Positions 8,651-14,867 of a stretch of DNA of 48,806 nucleotides are shown here, piece by piece. Source of the DNA: Kiritimatiellales bacterium (GTDB lineage Bacteria > Verrucomicrobiota > Kiritimatiellia > Kiritimatiellales > Tichowtungiaceae); the NCBI GenBank assembly GCA_041656295.1, contig JBBADV010000019.1, positions 1 through 48,806 on the forward strand, given 5' to 3'. The position numbers and the translations under genes are program-made. The notes under the pieces are model-generated. The model was not told the DNA's origin. It worked only from the letters and a program-made list of their open reading frames with translations, and did no database searches. How positions within the stretch are numbered: the first letter of the stretch is position 1; every line of letters starts with the position of its first letter.

Positions 8651-8727
8651 GGGCAGTTAGCTCAGCTGGTTAGAGCATCTCGTTTACACCGAGAGGGTCG
8701 GGGGTTCGAATCCCTCACTGCCCACCA
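8651..8727 (+). tRNA. tRNA-Val (anticodon TAC)
   Basis: A 77-base cloverleaf with encoded CCA is seen. The acceptor stem is GGGCAGT/ACTGCCC, the D stem GCTC/GAGC, the anticodon stem TCTCG/CGAGA with loop TTTACAC (anticodon TAC), and the T stem GGGGG/CCCTC with loop TTCGAAT. The 17 bases from 8711 to the CCA recur in attR at 48339. The phage thus carries the tRNA 3' end and integration restores an intact gene. Confidence 0.96.
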
Positions 8728-8753
8728 AAATTATCCGGCCGTTTGTTGAAAAT
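8711..8753. repeat. attL core (43-bp direct repeat)
   Basis: It is identical to 48339-48381. It begins in the T arm of tRNA-Val, covers the acceptor stem and CCA (to 8727), and continues 26 bases past the tRNA. Sequence identity stops right after the final AAAT. Confidence 0.95.
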
Positions 8754-8797
8754 CCCCTGTAAATATTGAGTTTATTCAATGTTTGCAGGGGTTTCTA
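8754..8797 (+). terminator. Hairpin terminator just inside attL
   Basis: CCCCTG (8754-8759) pairs with CAGGGG (8786-8791); inner A/T pairs (AAATATTGA with TTCAATGTTT) lengthen the stem, and TTTCTATTT follows. It lies on the phage side, so the phage supplies a tRNA terminator. On the host side of attR, TCCTGT (48382-48387) and ACAGGA (48427-48432) may be the equivalent original. Confidence 0.65.
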
Positions 8798-8862
8798 TTT
8801 GGGGTTATTTTTTAGTTAATCCGTCTTGATAGGGAGTTGATCGGGCGTAATATGGTCTTGAT

Positions 8863-8883
8863 AGTGCAACCAAAGTGCAACCA
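8863..8883. promoter_or_regulatory. Candidate integrase arm-binding sites (left)
   Basis: AGTGCAACCA occurs twice in tandem (8863-8872 and 8874-8883), between attL and the integrase gene. The same decamer occurs at 48292-48301, 38 bases before attR. Short direct repeats near both att sites are the expected layout of arm-type sites for a tyrosine integrase. Confidence 0.5.
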
Positions 8884-8896
8884 GAAAGGCCGGGTT

Positions 8897-10012
8897 ATGG
8901 GGATTAAAAAATACGATCGGAAAGACAGGTCGACGAAGCGTTTCGGAGTCCGGTGGATTGAGAACGGGAAACGGAGTTTTAAATTTTTTGATTCCAGAAA
9001 AAAGCGGGATTCGTTTGTCGCGGAGTTTGAGAAAAAGGTTCAGGCGGAGGGGACGCCGATTTTGAATCTTTCGACGGCGGACGCAGCGGTGATGGCGGAG
9101 TGCATTAAAAAGGCCGGATCGGCGGCTGCGGTGCTGAGAATTGTTGAGGAGTATTCTGCGCGGCAGGTGAACCGGATCGAGCTGAAAGAGGCGATTCAGG
9201 CGTTTGTGGATGAAAAATATAATACGTCGGCGACGGATGAATATCCGAAACATATTGAACGGACGATGAAGCTGTTTGAGTTTGACCGCTCGGCGCCGGC
9301 GCACAGCATTACGCCGGAGGATGCCCGGAAGTGGTTTGCGAATTTAAAGGGCAGTCCGGTGACGGTGCGCAATCATGTGATCCGGATGAAGGTGTTCGGG
9401 AAGTGGCTGGCGGCGCACGGATATACGAACGGGAATGTTTTTGAAAATCTGCCGGTGCCGAAGGCGCCGGAGAGTGAGCCGGGTTTTCTGCCGGTTGATG
9501 AGATGAGGCTGCTGATGAATACGGCGGTGAAGTTCTGGCCGGACGCGGTGGTGAATTTTGCGCTGGGGGCGTTTGCGGGGCTTCGGTCGAGTGTTATTGT
9601 ACGGCTGGAAGCGGAAAAGCATATCCGGTGGGATCAGCGGGGTTTGCTGATTACGGGGAATATTGCGAAGAATAAGCGCCGGCAGTTTGTGGACGGGCAT
9701 GAGGATAATTTATGGCTGTGGCTGGAATGGTGCCGGCAGCATGCGCCGGAGGGTTTTGAGCTGAGTAAGCGGATGTGGGAACGCCGGCGCGAGCAGGTGG
9801 CAAAGAAGGCGGGGGTGGTGATGCCGCACAACGCGCTGCGGCACTCGTTCTGCACCTATCACGTCGCACTGCACGGCGATGCGGGGAAAACGGCGACGCT
9901 GCTGACGCACAGGGGCAATGTGGCGATTTTGTACCAGCACTATAAAGGCAATGCGGGGAAACCGGACGCTGAAAAATATTTCAGCATTTGTCCGGCAGCA
10001 CAAAGGCGGTAA
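8897..10012 (+). CDS. int: Tyrosine recombinase / phage integrase
   Basis: This is 371 residues from the ATG at 8897 (GAAAGG seven bases upstream); earlier in-frame starts at 8837 and 8852 lack a ribosome site. The N-terminal 50 residues resemble an arm-binding domain, residues about 95-185 the core-binding domain, and the rest the catalytic domain. Catalytic residues visible: Arg230 in FAGLRSS, Lys near 258-260 in IAKNKRR, His311 and Arg315 in PHNALRHSF, His338 in LLTHRGN, and Tyr349 in YQHYKG. The gene lies next to attL at a tRNA, typical of integrases that cut in tRNA 3' ends. No excisionase was identified with certainty; the HTH gene at 13913 is a candidate. Confidence 0.95.
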   Translation: MGIKKYDRKDRSTKRFGVRWIENGKRSFKFFDSRKKRDSFVAEFEKKVQAEGTPILNLSTADAAVMAECIKKAGSAAAVLRIVEEYSARQVNRIELKEAIQAFVDEKYNTSATDEYPKHIERTMKLFEFDRSAPAHSITPEDARKWFANLKGSPVTVRNHVIRMKVFGKWLAAHGYTNGNVFENLPVPKAPESEPGFLPVDEMRLLMNTAVKFWPDAVVNFALGAFAGLRSSVIVRLEAEKHIRWDQRGLLITGNIAKNKRRQFVDGHEDNLWLWLEWCRQHAPEGFELSKRMWERRREQVAKKAGVVMPHNALRHSFCTYHVALHGDAGKTATLLTHRGNVAILYQHYKGNAGKPDAEKYFSICPAAQRR

Positions 10013-10104
10013 GCATTGCCGATTTCAGATTGATGATTTCAGATTTTGAACCATAGGTGTGTTGTTTATTCTTTATTTTCGCCACGAAAAGCGTGAATAT
10101 TTCT
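10013..10104. other. Repeat-type gap after int
   Basis: ATTGCCGATTTCAGATTGATGATTT-type DNA (the family also found at 1791 in the host) is followed by a 29-bp direct repeat copy at 10065-10093. No gene is seen here on either strand apart from the end of the leftward RHH gene. Confidence 0.6.
10065..10093. repeat. 29-bp direct repeat flanking the small RHH gene, copy 1
   Basis: TTTATTCTTTATTTTCGCC followed by ACGAAAAGCG is identical to 10289-10317. The two copies bracket the 57-codon gene at 10105-10278 almost exactly, as if that gene was inserted or excised as a unit. Confidence 0.85.
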
Positions 10105-10278
10105 TTATTCATCGGTCAAAACAATCTGCTCTCCTGAATCAAAGTGCATTTTTATGATTCTGCGGCAGTAGTCGACCGTTGAAAGTCGCATGGACTTTGC
10201 CCGGCGCTCCAGCTCGGCAGCCATTTCGACCGGCATATTGACGCCGACAAGTTTGTTGTTTAAGGGCGGGCGGGACAT
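10105..10278 (-). CDS. Small ribbon-helix-helix-like protein
   Basis: This is 57 residues from the ATG at 10278 to the stop 10105-10107. The segment KLVGVNMPVEMAAELERRA is a predicted beta strand then helix, followed by a second helix STVDYCRRIIKMHFDSG. This is the CopG/Arc ribbon-helix-helix order. The protein would bind DNA as a dimer, possibly repressing int or the leftward helicase transcript. It lies downstream of the helicase gene on the same strand. No strong ribosome site is seen, since the start borders the repeat. Assignment is by pattern only. Confidence 0.55.
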   Translation of the reverse strand: MSRPPLNNKLVGVNMPVEMAAELERRAKSMRLSTVDYCRRIIKMHFDSGEQIVLTDE

Positions 10279-10288
10279 GGGTGTTTGG

Positions 10289-10317
10289 TTTATTCTTTAT
10301 TTTCGCCACGAAAAGCG
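10289..10317. repeat. 29-bp direct repeat, copy 2
   Basis: It is identical to 10065-10093. It lies between the helicase stop (10359) and the small RHH start (10278). Its CCACGAAAAGCG part belongs to the AACCACGAA repeat family of this prophage. Confidence 0.85.
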
Positions 10318-10358
10318 CGAAACGACTTTGGCAAGTTTGACATTTCGGAGTGGAGTGT

Positions 10359-12113
10359 TTATTGATTGGAAAGCGGTTTCATTAGTTCGTACATTTCATT
10401 ACATTTTTTAATATCCTTTGCTGTGATTGTTTTTGACAGTGTAATTCCTTCTGAACGCGGACACCGGCTGAGAGCGACATAAACTTGTCCATGTGAAAAC
10501 GCCCCTTTACCCAGATCAATATGAATGTTTTGGATGGTCTGCCCTTGTGATTTATGAATGGTTATGGCCCATCCCAGCCGGACAGGGAATTGCTTAAATG
10601 TTCCCAATAAAATTTCTTCTATTTCATCGGTTTTTTCGTTGTATGTGAACCCGTTGCGTTCCCATGTATGCCGCTCTATTTTTACAATATCGTCTTTTTT
10701 ATCCATCCGAACATAGATTTCATCAGATTCAAGTTTTGTGACAGTTCCCATGCTGCCATTTTGATAAATATCTCCATTATTTATTAATATCATTACGCGG
10801 GCATCAGTTTTTAAAGTAAGAATTTGGTCAGTTGGAAATTCTTCTTCTGGATATTCCCCTGTTATATCTGCTTTATATGATTTATTTGGTGCAGAAAGCT
10901 GGCTTAGGCGATCATCATTTATTTTATCCGCATCATTGTTATATGCGGTCAAACTGATACTTTCTGGAGGCGGTGTTTGTGTTACGCGGCATCGAGCATG
11001 GAGACTGTCTAGTGCTTGTTTTATATTATGTTCTATCCTGATCTGATTCAGAAGCATAATAAAAGATGGATCATCCTGTCGGAAAACATGATTTAAAGTA
11101 ATATGCGTGAAATTCACGGTCTCAAGAGATGGTGCCCCGATAAATTGCATTCTGTTCGGATAAATAGTTTGCATGATGTCATATTCAGACTGCGTTTCTC
11201 CGTGTTTTTTTGATTTTCTTGCAAATGCTGGCAGCTGGAAAAGGTCGCCGAGCATTACGATCTGAACGCCGCCAAACGGAAGGTGGGATTTGCCATGTCT
11301 GTTTTTTTGTAGAAACAAATTTATAGCGTTCATGATGTCGACGCGAACCATTGAGATTTCATCAATAATAAGAAGTTCTAATTTTTCATAGATCTGTCGG
11401 TCTTTTTCTTCAGCCAGCTTTTTTATGTTTCCGGAAGATAACGGGCGCCCGGGGAAATGAAAAAATGAATGAATTGTTTGCCCATTAATATTTCTAGCCG
11501 CCACGCCTGTTGGGGCAAGTGTTGCGTATCGGCGCGTTGTTGTTGAGAGGATATGCTGAATAAGAGTTGATTTTCCGGTTCCAGCACGGCCGGTAATTAA
11601 AATAATTGGAACGCCGGCGTTAATCTGATTTATGCAAGTTTGCTGCTCGGCCGTGAGCTTTGTAAACGCAACATTTGCGGTTTTAAGTTTTTTTTCATGT
11701 TTTGATTTTGAGCGAAGATATGCTTCGCCAAAAGTTTCTGTATATTGTTTAGGCGGAATCAGGTATTGGCACTTTTCTTCAATGTCATCGAGTTTTTTTA
11801 TAAAATTCTGTAAATCAGTTTTTGTTGTTAGTTCGAGCTTTGTGAAAGATTCTGATTGATCAGAAATTAATTTATTTGCCGAAGCCTGAGCCGTGTTTAA
11901 ATCCGTATTAATTTGATCCGTGAATTGTTGAATTTTTATATTGGCGTTGGTTTCGACCGTGCGGATATTTTTTTCAACCGATGCTAATTTCTTTTTCAAC
12001 CGAGCAGTTTTTACCGTCTGAGCAATCAGCCAAAAAAAAATAATTAGAAAAAGAATGGAGCCTCCTGTGGCATAAAGAACCCATGCGGGAATGGTGAATG
12101 TAATTGCTTCCAT
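10359..12113 (-). CDS. Membrane-anchored Pif1-type superfamily 1 DNA helicase
   Basis: This is 584 residues from the ATG at 12113; upstream starts at 12134 and 12197 are possible, none with a strong ribosome site. Residues about 9-32 (WVLYATGGSILFLIIFFWLI) form a transmembrane helix, then about 100 residues of Lys/Glu/Gln-rich coiled coil. The motor follows: Walker A GRAGTGKS (175-182), PTGVAARNINGQTIHSFF, Walker B LLIIDEISMV (248-257), LGDLFQLP, VFRQDDP, GWAITIHKSQGQT and YVALSRCPRSEG, the full Pif1/RecD-like set. It should unwind DNA 5' to 3'. A helicase tied to the membrane is unusual. The gene is visibly A/T-richer than its neighbours and leftward among rightward genes, so it looks like an added cargo gene, possibly for exclusion or defence. 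It may instead act in replication. Confidence 0.85.
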   Translation of the reverse strand: MEAITFTIPAWVLYATGGSILFLIIFFWLIAQTVKTARLKKKLASVEKNIRTVETNANIKIQQFTDQINTDLNTAQASANKLISDQSESFTKLELTTKTDLQNFIKKLDDIEEKCQYLIPPKQYTETFGEAYLRSKSKHEKKLKTANVAFTKLTAEQQTCINQINAGVPIILITGRAGTGKSTLIQHILSTTTRRYATLAPTGVAARNINGQTIHSFFHFPGRPLSSGNIKKLAEEKDRQIYEKLELLIIDEISMVRVDIMNAINLFLQKNRHGKSHLPFGGVQIVMLGDLFQLPAFARKSKKHGETQSEYDIMQTIYPNRMQFIGAPSLETVNFTHITLNHVFRQDDPSFIMLLNQIRIEHNIKQALDSLHARCRVTQTPPPESISLTAYNNDADKINDDRLSQLSAPNKSYKADITGEYPEEEFPTDQILTLKTDARVMILINNGDIYQNGSMGTVTKLESDEIYVRMDKKDDIVKIERHTWERNGFTYNEKTDEIEEILLGTFKQFPVRLGWAITIHKSQGQTIQNIHIDLGKGAFSHGQVYVALSRCPRSEGITLSKTITAKDIKKCNEMYELMKPLSNQ

Positions 12114-12155
12114 TTCTTTAAAATAACAAGGCATAAAAAAAAGTAAAATTATCTG

Positions 12156-12182
12156 TTGACAAAAAATCCGGTGTGGGACACC
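12156..12182 (+). promoter_or_regulatory. Operator 1 in the helicase / RHH divergent region
   Basis: The 13-bp palindrome GGTGTGGGACACC is at 12170-12182, just after TTGACA (12156-12161), and eight bases before the first RHH start. No good -10 box follows at standard spacing. The position suits autoregulation of the RHH genes and perhaps of the divergent helicase. Confidence 0.6.
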
Positions 12183-12190
12183 ATGCCCAT

Positions 12191-12373
12191 ATGCCAAATA
12201 AAAGAGCAGATAATAAAGACTACTTGTCAGCGTGGATTGATGCTGATTTGAAGACCGCTTTAAGAAAGCTGGCGAAAGAGCGCGGCACGAGTATGAGTGA
12301 CATTATTAATGATGTCCTGTGTGAAGAAGTCGAAAAGTATGAAGCGATGGAGGATAAAGATGGCTCAAAATAA
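12191..12373 (+). CDS. Ribbon-helix-helix DNA-binding protein A
   Basis: This is 60 residues from the ATG at 12191. DYLSAWIDADLKTALRKLA gives the beta strand and first helix, and RGTSMSDIINDVLCEEVEKY the turn and second helix of the MetJ/Arc/CopG fold. The operator-like palindrome lies directly upstream. The stop overlaps the start of the next RHH gene by 14 bases. The two proteins are related (WIDAD / TIDAD) and may dimerise together. A role as the lysogeny or early-gene repressor is inferred; no CI-like repressor is recognised elsewhere. Confidence 0.72.
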   Translation: MPNKRADNKDYLSAWIDADLKTALRKLAKERGTSMSDIINDVLCEEVEKYEAMEDKDGSK

Positions 12374-12524
12374 AAAAGAGTATCTTGGGTGCACAATCGA
12401 CGCTGATATTATGAAAAAGCTCAAACACATTGCGAAAAAAGAACACCGTTCTGTTTCGAATATGGTTGAGCTTTTTCTTATGCGGGGTGTGGGACACCGC
12501 AGCGAGCAAGCTCCGACTATGTAA
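12360..12524 (+). CDS. Ribbon-helix-helix DNA-binding protein B
   Basis: This is 54 residues from the ATG at 12360, six bases after GGAGG inside the previous gene. EYLGCTIDADIMKKLKHIA is the strand and first helix, and HRSVSNMVELFLMRGV the second. The last codons run through the second operator palindrome (12486-12498). The overlap with RHH A implies fixed co-expression. Confidence 0.72.
   Translation: MAQNKKEYLGCTIDADIMKKLKHIAKKEHRSVSNMVELFLMRGVGHRSEQAPTM
12486..12498. promoter_or_regulatory. Operator 2 (GGTGTGGGACACC)
   Basis: It is identical to the palindrome at 12170-12182 and lies inside the 3' end of RHH B, where it encodes part of the tail. It is followed by the A/T-rich stretch 12523-12540. 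Confidence 0.6.
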
Positions 12525-12541
12525 TTTTTTTTAATTATATG

Positions 12542-12584
12542 GGGTGTGTGACACCCTAAACGCCAGCACAACCACAGGAAAGGA
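12542..12584 (+). promoter_or_regulatory. Operator 3 plus leader cassette before the HNH gene
   Basis: The palindrome GGTGTGTGACACC (12543-12555, extended GGG..CCC) is followed by TAAACGCCAGCACAACC, then ACAGGAAAGGAC with the ribosome site. The whole cassette recurs at 12892-12932 before the next gene, so operator and leader were copied as one unit. Confidence 0.6.
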
Positions 12585-12591
12585 CGGAGAG

Positions 12592-12906
12592 ATGAGGAAG
12601 ATGCGCGGGTTCCGGGAAAAGACGCATTTAAACGTTGAAAATCCGAAAACCGGAATGTGCAGGATTTGCGGCAGTACCGGACTGATCGAAAAGCACCATG
12701 TGCATCCGCGGCTTATTGGATCGAAACAAAAAAGACCCAGAGGCCGGAAAATTTCTGTGTGTCCGGGATGTCATTTTAAAATTCACGATAATTTTTCAAA
12801 CACAGAATTGCGGGAGATGAGTTTGGAGCGGCTGGTAATGAGTGTTGCCGATTTTAAAGAAGGGACAAAGGCACAGAGGCAGCAGGCGTTAAGTGGGACA
12901 CCTTAA
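12592..12906 (+). CDS. HNH-type zinc-binding protein with repeat-derived tail
   Basis: This is 104 residues. MCRICGSTG gives the first Cys pair; the HH of EKHHVHPRLIG and CPGCHFKIHDNF give the rest of a C-x2-C..HH..C-x2-C-H-x3-H HNH-like metallonuclease fold. Such phage proteins nick or cut DNA, sometimes with the terminase, but this gene is far from the terminase. The last 15 residues (EGTKAQRQQALSGTP) are encoded by the GGCACAGAGG-type repeat and the fourth operator copy, so the original C-terminus was probably replaced. SD is AGGAAAGGACGGAGA. Confidence 0.72.
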   Translation: MRKMRGFREKTHLNVENPKTGMCRICGSTGLIEKHHVHPRLIGSKQKRPRGRKISVCPGCHFKIHDNFSNTELREMSLERLVMSVADFKEGTKAQRQQALSGTP

Positions 12907-12932
12907 ACGCCAGCACAACTACAGGAAAGGAC
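12892..12932 (+). promoter_or_regulatory. Operator 4 (degenerate) plus leader cassette
   Basis: AGTGGGACACCTT keeps one full half-site (GGGACACC) and a weakened left half. It is followed by the TAAACGCCAGCACAACT and ACAGGAAAGGAC leader also found at 12557-12584. It overlaps the HNH stop and precedes the zinc-ribbon gene. Confidence 0.5.
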
Positions 12933-12938
12933 GAAAAT

Positions 12939-13139
12939 ATGAGCAGTGAGCGTGTGATGATATGTGATGTATGCGGACAGAGATATGTCTATGGCGCGAC
13001 GCCGGCGCTACAGGTGATTGTTGATTGCGCTGCCGTTGAGTGTGATACGGCAAAAGATATTTGTTCCGCGTCCTGTTTACTCAGGGCGGTTCCTAATCTT
13101 TGCAGGGCGCTGGGCGGGGAAGACGAAGCGGAAATTTAA
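12939..13139 (+). CDS. Small zinc-ribbon-like protein
   Basis: This is 66 residues. Near the N-terminus ICDVCGQRY is a Cys-x2-Cys knuckle, and DICSASCLLRA provides a second C-x3-C set, so one metal site is likely. The ATG follows AGGAAAGGAC by six bases in the duplicated leader. No family is recognised. By position it belongs to the same operator-controlled early group as the HNH and RHH genes. Confidence 0.6.
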   Translation: MSSERVMICDVCGQRYVYGATPALQVIVDCAAVECDTAKDICSASCLLRAVPNLCRALGGEDEAEI

Positions 13140-13322
13140 TCAGTTGAGGCGTCGTTGAATATTTTCAAGACAATTTGCCATTGCAAGAGCATCGCGAAGA
13201 GCCGGAGCAACGGCTTTGAGTGTCTTCGTGAGTTCTTCGATGGTTGGATTTTCCGGCATTGTTTCAATTGCGGCGGCGGCGTTGCCAAGCTGTGCGCCGA
13301 AGATGCGTATTTCTTTATTCAT
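13140..13322 (-). CDS. Small helical hypothetical protein
   Basis: This is 60 residues on the minus strand. Its start has a strong SD (GGAGGAGG, about six bases away), which favours a real gene. The sequence is Ala-rich and helical (GAQLGNAAAAIETMPENP, ELTKTLKAVAPALRDALAMA). It ends directly against the stop of the zinc-ribbon gene. No function is recognised. Confidence 0.6.
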   Translation of the reverse strand: MNKEIRIFGAQLGNAAAAIETMPENPTIEELTKTLKAVAPALRDALAMANCLENIQRRLN

Positions 13323-13439
13323 TTTTCTCCTCCTCCTGTCTGTTGGGGTTGTGGTTGTTGCGAATCCGATTCTAGCAGGCGGGAGCGGGGAGGCTCAATT
13401 CTCAATGTTCAATAGTCAATTTTCAATAGGCGGGTGCGA

Positions 13440-13697
13440 ATGCGAATTATGAAACAGACGGGACAACGGAAGATGAAGCTGGTTGAGGTGGTGTGGGTGG
13501 ATTCGTTCGGAGTGCGGTCGGTCTGGGAGGATCGGGCTGAGCTTGAGCCGATTGCGCCGGTTGAGGTGGTGTCGGTGGGGTTTGTGGTGGAAGAGACGGC
13601 CTCCCATATAACGCTGACGCAGTCAGTTTCCGGGGGACAGATTATGAGTCGTCTTTGTATTCCGAAAGGGTGTGTTACCGGGAGGCGCGTGTTGTGA
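13440..13697 (+). CDS. Small conserved-type phage protein
   Basis: This is 85 residues from the ATG at 13440, with alternatives GTG 13434 and ATG 13449; none has a clear ribosome site. LVEVVWVDSFGVRSVWEDRA and APVEVVSVGFVVEETASHIT look like a small beta-rich fold, and the end SRLCIPKGCV is typical of small early phage proteins. Upstream lies an A/T-rich tract with CAATTCTCAATGTTCAATAG-type repeats that may have displaced the original leader. Function unknown. Confidence 0.5.
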   Translation: MRIMKQTGQRKMKLVEVVWVDSFGVRSVWEDRAELEPIAPVEVVSVGFVVEETASHITLTQSVSGGQIMSRLCIPKGCVTGRRVL

Positions 13698-13835
13698 CTA
13701 TTTTTTCTTTTTATCGCGAGCCTGTGTCAGTGCTGAGCCGGAAATGCTCTTCATTGTTTTTGTTGATGATTTGCTGCTCAGAACTTTCGCCGCCTTACTC
13801 GCGACTTTTTTCGAGGTGTATTCGTGCTTTGCCAT
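13698..13835 (-). CDS. Small Lys/Ser/Ala-rich conserved protein
   Basis: This is 45 residues from the ATG at 13835, preceded by AAAGGAGGTGG about eight bases away, an excellent SD. MAKHEYTSKKVASKAAKVLS and SGSALTQARDKKKK match a widespread short protein seen in phages and mobile elements, where a K-V-A-S-x-A-S-K-x-L motif and S-A-L-[ST]-Q end are usual. Function is unknown. It is leftward between rightward genes. Confidence 0.65.
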   Translation of the reverse strand: MAKHEYTSKKVASKAAKVLSSKSSTKTMKSISGSALTQARDKKKK

Positions 13836-13912
13836 GTGTGTCCACCTCCTTTCTGTTGACGGGATACGGGTTATTAATTTTTCGGTCAAGTTTTTAAAGA
13901 CGAGGAAATGAA

Positions 13913-14110
13913 ATGAGCACTAAAAAAACAGCAACGTTCCCGCGCATTATGCCGACGGATGTGGCGGCGGTGTATTTGGGGATCAGTGAAGATTCGCTCC
14001 GCCGGCTTTTGAGCCGGGGGCTGATTCGCCGGCAGCAGGGATTTAAGCATCCGTTCCGTTTTTCGAAAATTGAGCTGGACCGGTATCTGGAGAAGGGGCA
14101 GGTGGCGTGA
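13913..14110 (+). CDS. Helix-turn-helix protein, excisionase-like
   Basis: This is 65 residues. MPTDVAAVYLGISEDSLRRL is the first helix-turn-helix of MerR/excisionase-type domains, and IRRQQGFKHPFRFSKIELDR the wing with the typical Y/F-R-F..L-D-x-Y-L end. SD is GAGGAAATG. Such single-domain proteins act as excisionases or adaptor regulators. It is the best excisionase candidate although 3.9 kb from int. Confidence 0.75.
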   Translation: MSTKKTATFPRIMPTDVAAVYLGISEDSLRRLLSRGLIRRQQGFKHPFRFSKIELDRYLEKGQVA

Positions 14111-14113
14111 TGA

Positions 14114-14198
14114 AGAAAGGCACAGAGGCACAGAGGCACAGAGGCAGCAGGCACCGGGGAATAGTTTTCAACCACGAATTAACACGAATAACAGGAAA
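14114..14198. repeat. Two repeat families back to back
   Basis: GGCACAGA units (14119-14152) are followed by CAACCACGAATTAACACGAA and TAACAGGAAA (14170-14198). The second part delivers the AGGAA ribosome site right before the ATG at 14199. Confidence 0.8.
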
Positions 14199-14864
14199 AT
14201 GAAGAAAGAAATATTTATCCGAAAACGTGTGACGACGCTGGATTTGAGGACGGCGATTTTGAATCCGCGCGCCGGTGAGATTGTGCGGGCGCGTGAGGCG
14301 CGTGAGGCGCGGCGGAAAAGATTGATTGCTCTGATGACCGGGAAGCCGGCGCGGGAGTTTTTGCAGTGCCTGATTTTCGGGCTGGCTTTCTGGGGGGCGA
14401 TTTTAGCGGCGGCGGAATTTGGAATGAAAGGCACAGAGGGACTGGGAGAAGGCACAAAGGCACAAAGGCAGAAGGCACTGGGGCATGATTTTCACGCTCC
14501 TGCGAAATTACCACACCAACGCGCCAGCACTCTTCGGAGTGTTTTCCACACGGTTCCCGCGCCGTGGCGCGAAAATGCGGGACTTTTTTTACGTTCCTCA
14601 TCGGACAGTAGGGCATCGGGAAACAGCGCGGAACGCGAAGGCGTTACCGTTACACGGCGCTGGAGCCGTGGCGCGCAAATCCAGCAAAACAGCGCAGACA
14701 TTCTCCAGAATGTACCTGAGAACGGTTCCGGCACCGTGGCGCAAGAACGCCGGACTATTTCCCCGCGGGAAGAACAAACAAACAAAAACGAATCTACTGG
14801 TTCTTTTTATTTAATTATCGGTTCTGCGCGAGGTGCGCGGAATCTTCCCGTCGGGGGCTTTTAA
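14199..14864 (+). CDS. Putative membrane protein with repeat-derived C-terminal region
   Basis: This is 221 residues. Residues 1-53 are basic (AREAREARRKRLIALM), and about 54-74 form a transmembrane helix (LQCLIFGLAFWGAILAAAEF). From residue 76 the frame enters GGCACAGAGG-type repeat (KGTEGLGEGTKAQRQKALG) and then DNA built from a duplicated motif around CGGTTCC and CCGTGGCGC (14550-14587 and 14730-14760). The last 140 residues look like read-through of non-coding repeats, not a fold. The original gene was probably about 80 codons. Function unknown. Confidence 0.45.
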   Translation: MKKEIFIRKRVTTLDLRTAILNPRAGEIVRAREAREARRKRLIALMTGKPAREFLQCLIFGLAFWGAILAAAEFGMKGTEGLGEGTKAQRQKALGHDFHAPAKLPHQRASTLRSVFHTVPAPWRENAGLFLRSSSDSRASGNSAEREGVTVTRRWSRGAQIQQNSADILQNVPENGSGTVAQERRTISPREEQTNKNESTGSFYLIIGSARGARNLPVGGF

Positions 14865-14867
14865 ATC

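Noticed and set aside
12191..12524. Toxin-antitoxin module
   Set aside because: Both small genes look like RHH DNA-binding proteins; no toxin partner is adjacent.
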